A DNA stretch of 64,000 nt from Ophiosphaerella korrae. Taxonomy: Eukaryota; Ascomycota; Dothideomycetes; Pleosporales; Phaeosphaeriaceae. Below are positions 55,962 through 64,000 of the stretch, piece by piece. The translations under genes were made by a program, and so were the position numbers. The notes under the pieces are model-generated. The model was not told the origin of the DNA and ran no database searches. It saw nothing but the letters and a program-made list of their open reading frames with translations. The first letter of the stretch is position 1; the number at the start of each line of letters is the position of its first letter. The stretch covers positions 62,001 through 126,000 of the forward strand of contig JALNQF010000018.1 in NCBI GenBank assembly GCA_028456385.1, written 5' to 3'.

Positions 55962-56594
55962 CTAATTGTCATTATTGTCGACCTTCATGATTGGCTGATC
56001 TGCTTGCTTCTCCTTCTCGCCACCAGCATCTGCCTCCTTTGATGCATTTGCAGCGCTGTGGTTAGCACCATAATCTGGCCGGACAACTTGTACTTCCTTT
56101 TTGGCAAGCTCAGCTTCAATCAGCGGCGCAGCGGCGAGGAGCGTGTTGTACTGATCGATTGTGAGAGAAATACCCTGAGGTAGATATGTTAGTACGCATA
56201 GGTCCAAAGGGACAGTGATTGCCTACCTTCTTTCCAGGCTTGAGCTCCCCCTCGTCGTTGGCCCAGAATTCTCGTATATTGATCAGAGGGTTGCCTTTGA
56301 ATTCGTCTACGATGGCGCGTCGCTTGCCGCTTGCATTTAGCTTCAAGCAGTGTAAGCTGATGCTCTAATCTATACCGCGTGGCGCATACGTACACCAATG
56401 AACCTTTTCCCTTCATCATCAGTCTGGAATGTTGGCACTACTACAGCAGGCTCATTTTCCTCCTCGCTCTTTGACTTTTTGGTCGCGTGGGTTGACGTCT
56501 CTTCGTCTTCAGAACGGACACGCTTCTTTACATATCCTTTCTTGAAAGCGCCGCTTCCTCCACCTCGGAAGCCTCCGCGCTTGAATCCAGCCAT
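55962..56594 (-). CDS. SUB1: Transcriptional coactivator SUB1/PC4 (175 aa)
   Basis: Exons 56594-56394, 56340-56227 and 56174-55962, introns 53 and 52 nt, 175 aa. A Gly/Lys/Arg-rich N-terminus (MAGFKRGGFRGGGSGAFKKG) and an acidic/Ser segment precede the PC4 single-stranded DNA-binding domain: GKRFIG, then LNASGKRRAIVDEFKGN, INIREFWANDEGELKPGKK and GISLTIDQYNTLLAAAPLIE. The C-terminal tail is Glu/Lys-rich and disordered. SUB1/PC4 binds single-stranded and melted promoter DNA and supports RNA polymerase II transcription in the nucleus. Intact. Confidence 0.93.
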
Positions 56595-56863
56595 GGCTCA
56601 AGTGGAACTTAGACGAAACGGTACAAAGGCTACAGGTGGGTTGTCTGGAGTGTCGGAAATGCGCCATGACCGATGACGCGACAGAACGCGCTAGAACGCG
56701 TGTCACGTGCTACTAAAGCTTATGTCTATGAACAACCCAGGTGCCATTTTTGCTGGCATTCCAACTTTATTATTTTGTTACTGAGCTCTAGAGCCCATAG
56801 CTATACTCACGGCTTTCGCCCCAATATTAGGCGTATGTACCCTGCCAGTCCATGATGAGCACC

Positions 56864-57716
56864 TTAGATGGCCAATCGCCCATTGCCTATCCATCCAACC
56901 CATACTCCTCCAACCTCATTTGCAATATCTTCGGCAGTCTTTCCATTTGCGTCCCTCAAACTCCTGATATCAACTTTATCTTCAGTCAATCCTCGCATTA
57001 TACCAAGCGACTCCGCCTCTTGGAAGACTTCGGGCGGGAACTCCAGTAGATCATAGTTGCTCGCTAACAGCAATAATAACCACGCAACCTCTCTACTTTG
57101 TGCCTGGACCGCCGCGTGCAGCCCTGACTGCATATCTCCGATTGGGTCTTGGTATCTTAGCATCCTGTCGATGCCAACTTCGTTACCTGGCTCATCGGCA
57201 TCGCCCATCTGCTCGTCCTCGTCATCTTCGTCTACTTCGTCATCTTGCAGCATATCAACAATGGCCTTGTAGTCGCCTTCGCGGCAGAACTCGAGGAAGG
57301 CGCGCGCCTTGCGGTCTTCGGGGTATGCTCTGAGGTAGCTTTCTTCGGAAAGGAGAGGGAGAATGTCGAGATTCTCTTGCAGCCCTCCTTCGTTGTTCAG
57401 ATTACAAAGGACCTGTTGCGCACCGGCAGAGGAGGCTGATGCGATGTTTTTGCCGCAATTGGGGCATTCGGTGATTTGGTAGGCTTCGAGAAGGCAGTCC
57501 CTGCGCAATCTAAGTTAGAAGAACATGCACGTAGGTATCTTCGAGCGCGAACCAGTGGAAGTGGCATCCGCAGCTCATTTGCACATCATCTGGAACTGTT
57601 TCTGGCTGTGCAACAGGTACTTTGCCCGAGGACGATGCGCCCGTTTCGTAGCTCTCATCTTCATCGGGCTCAATTTCGACCTCGAGAGGTTTGTTACAAT
57701 CAACACATACAGACAT
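56864..57716 (-). CDS. RING-like zinc protein with ankyrin-like segment (266 aa)
   Basis: Exons 57716-57553 and 57500-56864, 52-nt intron with donor GTTCGC (non-consensus but the only one giving a full zinc site) and acceptor GCGCAG; 266 aa. The spliced N-terminus has CVDC, then CGCHFHWDCLLEAYQITECP and NCGK, a C2...CxCxHxH...CxxC pattern like a RING or B-box. An acidic region (DEVDEDDEDEQMGDADEP) follows, then DMQSGLHAAVQAQSREVAWL, an ankyrin-like repeat, and a C-terminus KTAEDIANEVGGVWVGWIG. RING proteins often act as ubiquitin ligases; that is only a possibility here. Family name unknown to me. Confidence 0.75.
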
Positions 57717-58355
57717 GATTGCTTAATTCTTCAAGAAATTTGAGAAATTTGAGCTTTGGTGTGACTTGCGCAAAGATGATGGGTTTTTGGTGGGGCCAGT
57801 AACTTTTTGGTGCTAAGCTGCGTGGGGCTCAATGACATCAACGCGTCTGGTAATTGTTGCTTCTACATGAGCGTTTGCACTCACCCTTAAACGTGACAGA
57901 AATATGAAGAAAAGTGAAAAATCAACCACCGAAAATACAGAGACGCCTTCGATAACATAACGAGCCAGTCACAAATACCATTGGTCTCTTGCAGTCGATA
58001 CCACATGCTTGACGTAACTGGCGGGAGCAGCAGCGCAGGGAACACCCACAATGTTGATTTGAAAGAGAATTTAACACACAAATATTAAATCTTTGACCAG
58101 GACCTGTTCTTCTATCTATTTGAGAAACTCTAGTCAGCGGTAACTTGCACCGTGGTATCCTGAGGGTAATGAGGACGATAAAACAAATCATAAGAAATTC
58201 TGCGGTTGGCGTAACAGTCTCCAATATTCCGCGGTAGAAAATACTGTATCATGGAGAGCTCATCCAAAATTACAATATATGATTTCTGTTTGCTTTCACA
58301 GACAATGAGCCTCCATTGTTCACGTTACTGAGCGGCTTCGATCGTCATCTACCGA
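57717..58355. other. Intergenic
   Basis: 5' flank of the RING-like gene and 3' flank of the next gene. Nothing else seen. Confidence 0.4.
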
Positions 58356-59096
58356 TCAGCGCCTTCGCGTCCCTTCGCAGCTATCATTCAAAGGCTGCCT
58401 GCTGCTACGCTCGATCTTCACGGACGTTCGTCGCAGAATGGATCTCGCCGGTAGGTCTTGGGTAGGCAGTGCATCCGGCGAAGATTGTATGTATGCAGTG
58501 TACCCTAGCCCCTGCGATACGGGTTCACTTTCCCACGGGGTAGGATCTTCGCGATATTTGCTCAGTCCCTCCTGCTGAGAAATCGGATCAACAAAGCTAC
58601 GATTACCACTGCTCAGTTGTCGTTCGTTTTGTGCAATATTCTTCCTTGTGAGTCGAGGCATAGTAACGCGAAGAGGACGTGGAAGAGATTTAGTATTCTC
58701 TGCTTTTTTATGTCCTTTGATCCTTCCATTGGAGGGTATAGGTGCGCTGCAGCTTGGGGACTGTACCTCAAACCGCCCTGCCACACTGTCTCTTCTTGGC
58801 GATGGTTCGTTCAATGTGGCCTGGGGTGCATGTGATTGTCTCGACTGAGGTGGTGAAGCAGGATATTGAGACTGTCTGGTACAATAGCGAGACTGCTTCT
58901 GTTGGCTTGGGTTGAGTGGAACCATTTCAATGTCAAGATTGCCGCGGTGCGAATGTATGACACTGCCCGAGTATGGATGCGCCACCCCTGCAATACCTGA
59001 CTGTATCGGCCGGGTAGGTATGCACAAGTAACGGGTTATGCGCTTTATTGTTCTATCCCCCTTGTCTTCTCTCTTTTCTGGAGCAATAGAAGCCAT
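58356..59096 (-). CDS. Hypothetical basic disordered protein (246 aa)
   Basis: Single exon from the first ATG (59096), starting MASIAPEKREDKGDRTIKRI and ending SCEGTRRR. Rich in Ser, Pro, Gln and Arg (SPPQSRQSHAPQ, RPLRVTMPRLTRKN), with a short ordered N-terminus. No domain recognised. The frame continues upstream without an ATG to about 59174. Reading frame length in a basic, low-complexity composition supports a real gene, moderately. Confidence 0.5.
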   Translation of the reverse strand: MASIAPEKREDKGDRTIKRITRYLCIPTRPIQSGIAGVAHPYSGSVIHSHRGNLDIEMVPLNPSQQKQSRYCTRQSQYPASPPQSRQSHAPQATLNEPSPRRDSVAGRFEVQSPSCSAPIPSNGRIKGHKKAENTKSLPRPLRVTMPRLTRKNIAQNERQLSSGNRSFVDPISQQEGLSKYREDPTPWESEPVSQGLGYTAYIQSSPDALPTQDLPARSILRRTSVKIERSSRQPLNDSCEGTRRR

Positions 59097-59432
59097 GTTG
59101 GCAAATAAGTGAAGCTTCAAAGATCGATGAACTTCGGGTTGTTTGAGGAACGAAAATGGTCTAGGAAATGACAATGGACAATAAGGTATTGCAGATGCGA
59201 AAAAAATGTAATTCTGAACGCTTACAGATTTTGCAATCCATTTTTATTGAATAAAAGACAATTTTCTCGGGATAGAGCGATCGGTACCACAGAATTTCCG
59301 CCGAGTGCCCTTAACAACTGAAATGTACCAGACCCTGACCCAAAAAAAGTGTCCAGGACACCTGGCAACTAGAAGAAGAAAAAGTTTACAATTTACCCTA
59401 TTCATGCCAGTGCAAGATCTCAAGGCCAAAAA

Positions 59433-61138
59433 TCAACTCACGTAGCGCAGTTTGACTAGCAATTCGGGTTTTTCCCAAACCGTGAAGCCTCTCTGGTCGA
59501 GCCAGTTTGCCGACTCTGGACAGAGCTCAATATCGAAGTTCAGTAACATGCTGGCAAGGACCAAGCGCATCTCATGGTAGGCGAGACTGTAAGTATTCAT
59601 TAGCACCAGTGCTGTATATTTGTTGGGTAACTCACTTCTTTCCCAAACAACTACGAGGACCATAGGAGAATGGATTCAAAACGTCTTTTCTGTCAGAGGC
59701 ATATTCCTGGGGCCTATCGGCAAGAAATCGTTCCGGCATGAAGGCGTCCGGGTTGTGGAAGTTGAGGGCGGAATGGCCGGCTGCGTAAAACGGACAGTTG
59801 ACAATTATCTAGATCACGATATCAGTAAACCACGTTGCATACCATGGAATGAACCATGGAACGAACTTACTCCCTCTGGTAAAAAGTGGCCGCAAACTTT
59901 TGCTCCTCCTTTGGGTACAATTCTGGGAAGGCCAGCGACGACTGGTGGGTACACCCGAAGGGCTTCGTCGATGCAAGCGTGAAGATACTCCATCTGTGAG
60001 AGCTTTACTACGCCTAAATCTTCAATGGACGAGAACGCACCCCTAATTTCATTGGTCAAGCGTTCCATCTTTTTTGGATTGGTCAGCAGGTAATAGGTCA
60101 GGCCGGAAAGCAACGTCGCTGTCGTCTCTGTTCCAGCTGCCATGAAGGTACCACCATTGTTATATAGCTCGATTTGGCTCAAGCTATCGTTACCCGCATT
60201 CCTTGTGACATGTGTCCAGATGTCCGGCCTATCAGTCTTGCGCGCCATACGCTTGTCGACATTCTTTGCTGCGAAGGACTTGTGAATTGCCGCCTTTTGC
60301 TTGATGTCCGCAGGTGTAAAGTAACCGATAAGCTTCAGCATACCAGGCCATTCCCTCAAATTGCGATTAATCGTAATATGTCTAGCGTAACCAAATACAG
60401 ATCTAACCCAAGTGTGATAGATCGAACTCGTCAACTGGCCCAGACTTTCACCGAAGGTTAAATCTGCCTAGGTGGTGGGGGAGAAAGTCAATGAGTGTCA
60501 CATACTCTAAGATGATGGATTTGCTTACCATGATGTCGAAGGTCGTGAAGTTGTACCAGCTGACTAGATCTACCTTTTGCTTGTTCCCTTCCGTCGACAT
60601 CCCCTTGAGTTTTTCTACCAAGGTCTCTGCGTAGTTTTTAAGAATATCCTCTTGCTCTCGCAATGCCTTGTCGCTGAAAGCATGACTGACTAGTTTCCTT
60701 TGACGAGCGTGACTAGCATTATTCGCGGCAATTAAGCCAGCCGGTTCGCCGTACACTGGTGGACCAAAAAAATTGGGGTCTTTGGTAAAAGCAGTGGCTT
60801 TATGGCCGTATGCATCCTTCCAGACTTCAGGTTCGATGATAGAAATAACGTTCGGGGCACAACGTATAATTGGTCCGTAAGTTTTGTGAAGGTCATTTAT
60901 CCAGAAGGGGAGGTCGCCTTTTACATCCTGATATTGTTGCGCGAGTAAGAATGCTCGACCGAGAAAAGGTCCAGGGTATGACCGCAGAGGGTGCAGCCAG
61001 ATATTATAGAATACCTTCAGCAACACAGATCCGAACTGTATAATTTAGTTTTGGTACAGTTTACAGTCGCAGGCAACTCACAATCAAACTAGAGACTAGG
61101 ATGAGAACTGTGGCTGCATCCAATCCTACTGTCAACAT
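59433..61138 (-). CDS. Cytochrome P450 monooxygenase (495 aa)
   Basis: Five exons: 61138-61082, 61035-60529, 60467-59871, 59808-59636 and 59586-59433; introns 46, 61, 62 and 49 nt; 495 aa. N-terminal membrane anchor from MLTVGLDAATVLILVSSLI, then WLHPLRSYPGPFLGRAF (proline-rich hinge). I-helix MAAGTETTATLL (about residue 300), K-helix EALRVYPP (ExxR, about 356), PERF, and heme-binding FSYGPRSCLGKN with the Cys thiolate at about residue 440. Class II ER enzyme needing a P450 reductase. Similar in style to the isotrichodermin C-15 hydroxylase/benzoate 4-hydroxylase-like groups, but the substrate cannot be told. No backbone biosynthetic gene lies beside it within the window. All catalytic motifs intact. 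Confidence 0.92.
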
Positions 61139-62552
61139 AGCTGGAGGTATTCGGTAGGAGCTATGCTCAGGTTAAAGCATGAACTGATGTGAGCTGGATT
61201 TCTTCAAGTTGCTTGGTGGTTTGAATGACAGCAAAGAATTTCTCGTCTAATATTCAAACTACGTTACTGAGCGGAGCTCGGAGAACAATTTCGGATGATG
61301 GCTGACTAAGAATCCTGATCGGCTGTGGCCATCGTAATATCAAGCAATAGGTAACTTTGCTATGAATTGTCGGGTGGGAAACCACTAGCTATCTCACTTC
61401 CGCTAGGCCTTGATATAGGACATGCGTTAGCCAATGTCATAAAAATCTACCACGATATTCTCTCCAGACAGACAGAGGCAAACACTTGATGGACTCGATG
61501 GCACACCGCATATAGACGACGCTAGTACGAGGTGCCGGACTGGTCAATGGGTGATTTGCAACACAAGCTTCGTTTTTGCAGGGGATCTATGAAAGACTGG
61601 CTGTGAAGCAATCATGATATGCACACTAGTTGGAAGTAGTTTAGACGCGGAGGGTGAGCGAGGGCTTTTGTTGGCAGTGTTGCACCACCGTTGCAACCAT
61701 CCTAGAGAGGAGTGACATTGGGTGAAGTAATAGGCGCAATTCACAAACTTTCTATCCCATTCACTGAGCTCCAATGTGCATCTGGGCTAGAGGGTTGTGG
61801 TAACTTTCACGGCGACTATCATGATAGCAGGGACAGAAGTCATAAAACTTGACCTGATTGATAGACACGCTGTTACGTGGTGAACACAATAAGATGTAAG
61901 TAAAAAGCCAATTACTCAGAACAAGCGCCCGCCGGCCTGTCTCACGACACCACTAGGTACATCCCGCAAGACCGCTGCTGTCAAAAGTTTTACCTATGGC
62001 TTGCATATAGTTTGAGATTGAACCTCGAACAAGCAGTCCACTCTGTGAATTATCTCACTAAGTCTTCTAGTATGCACTCAGCGAACGTCCCTTGGCCTAC
62101 CACCCCCGTGCCTGAGAAAAGGAGAATCCAGCGCTTCCAAGGTGAAAGGCATCGAGCCAGCCACACCCGCAAGCGCACGCCCTAGAGCATCTAGATGATG
62201 CCTGAAGCTCCCTCAAGTATTCAAAAGCCTCAAGATGAGGGTCTAAAGCTGGTTGTGGCGCAAGGTCAAGGTCCAAAGCTAGTTGTGACGCAAGAATTCA
62301 TATCCGATCATCCGCCCGAAGACGTGGTTACATAGCGTCATCGACCCTAGAATGATCAGGCATTTCAATTTTGGCGCCCTCTCCAAATAAATAAGGCCTT
62401 TCTATGCTTCTTTGCAAGTGTAGTGTTCTCTCTTCGCCTTTCATCTGGCTGTTCCTTCTCGCGACGCGGACAATGTAGGTCTAGCGAGGTTGACTTGATT
62501 CGATGAGTCATCATAATGGAAGACATTCATACTATGATACAAGGCATATGTA
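61139..62552. other. Gene-free stretch with possible solo LTR and short tandem repeat
   Basis: At 61871 the sequence begins TGTTACG, as some LTRs do, and near 62385 has CAAATAAATAAGGCC, a promoter-like word; no paired LTR is seen. Two 24-nt units (62241-62264 and 62271-62294) differ at three positions, all transitions. No coding sequence supported. The Tc1/mariner element starts directly after it. Confidence 0.3.
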
Positions 62553-63873
62553 CAATGTGCCCCCATAAGCGGGTTTGTAGCGCCGAAGGGGGCGGAGGCC
62601 CGAGCGAGCTAGTAGCAAAGAAATGTTATTTTCTATATAAATTACATACAAAGAGTCATCGAGTAGTCATCATCCCTACCACTTAGTGTGCCCGCCACCT
62701 GCCTGGATAACTGCCTGGCAGCGCTCTCTCATTGAGGTAGTATATTTCTGATACTCAGTTATCTGAATTTTCTCCCACTCCTCCTGTAGGTACTGCTTTA
62801 CATCCTCTTTAGTATGTGGGAAGCGCTTCTGTACCCGGTATTTTAGTAGCCGCCAGACGTTCTCAATAGGGTTGAGGTCTGGTGAGTTAGCTGGCCACCA
62901 CATTTTCTTAATCCCTATAGCTCTCTCTGCAGCCGTTGTCGCTCTTGAGGTGTAAATAGAGGCGTTATCTTCCATATATATAAGCTCTCTACCTGTAAGC
63001 TCTTTATATTGCTCTTAGAAGGTTGTAATAAGGGGTAGGACGTAGCGAATATAGACTGCTGAGTTGACAGTTTTCTTCTTATTTGTACACCACTCCTTCT
63101 CAAAGAAGAGGAGTAGCCCCTTTATATCAAAGGAGATAATAGACCACACCATACAAGCTAAGTATTTCTTAAATTTTAGGACGCAGCAGGCAGGCAGGTA
63201 CTTCTCCTCAGCTCTCCTTGTAACGTATATCTGACCGTGGCTCACACGTACTGACATCTCATCACTCCAGCTAACGCCTGCCCACTGCTTGTCAGTCCAG
63301 TCAAGGTGCTCTCACGCCCAGAGCACTCGATCCTCCATATGCTGTAGCGTAAGTAGAGGTTTTTCTGTTGCCTTCCGTCGATGGTAGAGCTCCTTCTCAA
63401 AGGCCTTAACGAGTGTACGCTTACAGACGTTAATGTCGAGCTCATAGGCAATCTCTTCTCGAGTTTTTCGTCGTTGTTCAGCATTTTCAGTAGCATGACG
63501 AACAAGGAGCTTGCGAGTAGGTGTATCAATAAGAGGCTTTCTACCCTGTGGCTTCGTAGGAGTACTTTGCGTACGGAGACAATTAGAAATAGTCTGCTGT
63601 GAGATTCCTAGCTTTTGGGCAATTGCTGTCTGTTTCCATCCAATCTCAGCTAGTGTATGGATTTTGACGCGCTCCTTGTAGGATACTCGGCGATTTGGCG
63701 TTTTTGGCATGGCTGGCTGGCTGGCTAGCTAGTTGACGAGCTGGAAAAAAATACCTTGGCTTTGTATGGGAGGCTTATATAAACGTATGTATTTTTTTCT
63801 AACTGCTTCATGCAGGATCTATGCACGGACTATTTGTCAGCGGCGCTACAAACCCGCTCATGGGAGCACATTG
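62553..63873 (-). mobile_element. Tc1/mariner DNA transposon, complete ends (1321 bp)
   Basis: Terminal inverted repeats of 33 nt at 62553-62585 and 63841-63873 differ at two positions, both transitions. The left one starts CAATGTGCCCCCATAAGC. TA dinucleotides flank both ends (62551-62552 and 63874-63875), the expected target duplication. One transposase gene occupies most of the interior on the minus strand. Length and layout fit a fungal Tc1-like element. Confidence 0.92.
62676..63710 (-). pseudogene. Tc1/mariner DD34E transposase with two C-to-T stops
   Basis: One frame of 345 codons. N-terminal helix-turn-helix: MPKTPNRRVSYKERVKIHTL, then GWKQTAIAQKLGISQQTISN. The DDE domain shows SWSDEMSV (first Asp), MEDNASIYTS (second Asp) and NSPDLNPIENVW (final Glu), with 34 residues between the last two (DD34E). 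Two stops interrupt it: TGA at 63312-63314 between RVLWA and EHLDWTDKQW (Arg CGA fits) and TAA at 63015-63017 between LITTF and EQYKEL (Gln CAA fits). No frameshift. So a recently inactivated copy, dead by two transitions only. Cannot move itself but its ends look mobilisable in principle. Confidence 0.9.
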
Positions 63874-64000
63874 TAGGTGGGCCCCGGGCGGCAGGGGTGC
63901 GCAGGAGTAGCTTAAGCCTGATTCAGTCTTGTTTTACATACAAACTTCAGTGAGGCGTGGACACGCAGGCGACTGAAAATCACATATTTCAATACAAAAT
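63874..64000. other. Right flank of the transposon
   Basis: Short flank without recognisable feature. Confidence 0.3.

Noticed and set aside
59433..61138. P450 as part of a secondary-metabolite cluster
   Set aside because: No polyketide synthase, peptide synthetase, terpene cyclase or transporter is adjacent within the window.

Overview
The window looks like nuclear DNA of a filamentous ascomycete, probably a dothideomycete of the Pleosporales type (this placement is inference from protein style; no search was run). Introns are short (about 42-65 nt, GT...AG, often with a CTAAC/CTAAT branch site). Genes are monocistronic and lie on both strands. Several disrupted genes carry stops of the kind left by C-to-T repeat-induced point mutation (RIP).

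The left part (1 to about 34 kb) is accessory and gene-poor. At 0.6-12.7 kb is a compact, mostly intact cluster: two kinase-TPR proteins (872 and 1169 aa), a 928-aa protein with a kinase plus a degenerate kinase, a CorA-like two-helix membrane protein with an unresolved 5' end, and two small proteins of 109 and 108 aa. All three active-looking kinase domains have the catalytic loop as HGD or HHD instead of HRD. I read this as a candidate self/non-self or stress sensing locus; that is inference. From 13 to 34 kb there are mostly relics: a Zn2Cys6 transcription factor, a small kinase, and two unknown genes, broken by TAG/TAA/TGA codons one transition away from CAG/CAA/CGA/TGG. There are also an inverted-repeat MITE-like element, one small intact two-exon gene and one 5S rRNA gene.

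The right part (34-61 kb) is ordinary core genome: a perilipin/CAP20-like lipid-droplet protein, ribosomal protein eL27 divergent from SOF1 (rRNA processing), a frameshifted dehalogenase-like alpha/beta hydrolase, a 2EXR-domain protein, a large disordered conserved protein, a TIM17 relic, an RTA1-like 7-TM protein, a BTB protein, a 9.5-kDa complex I subunit divergent from OST subunit WBP1, an intron-containing tRNA-Phe, a SUB1/PC4 coactivator, a RING-like protein and a cytochrome P450.

The right end (62.5-63.9 kb) is a complete Tc1/mariner element with TA target duplications, 33-bp terminal inverted repeats and a DD34E transposase killed by two C-to-T stops. A 154-bp relic of the 2EXR gene (40.8 kb) sits just upstream of the larger kinase-TPR gene (12.7 kb), linking the two compartments.
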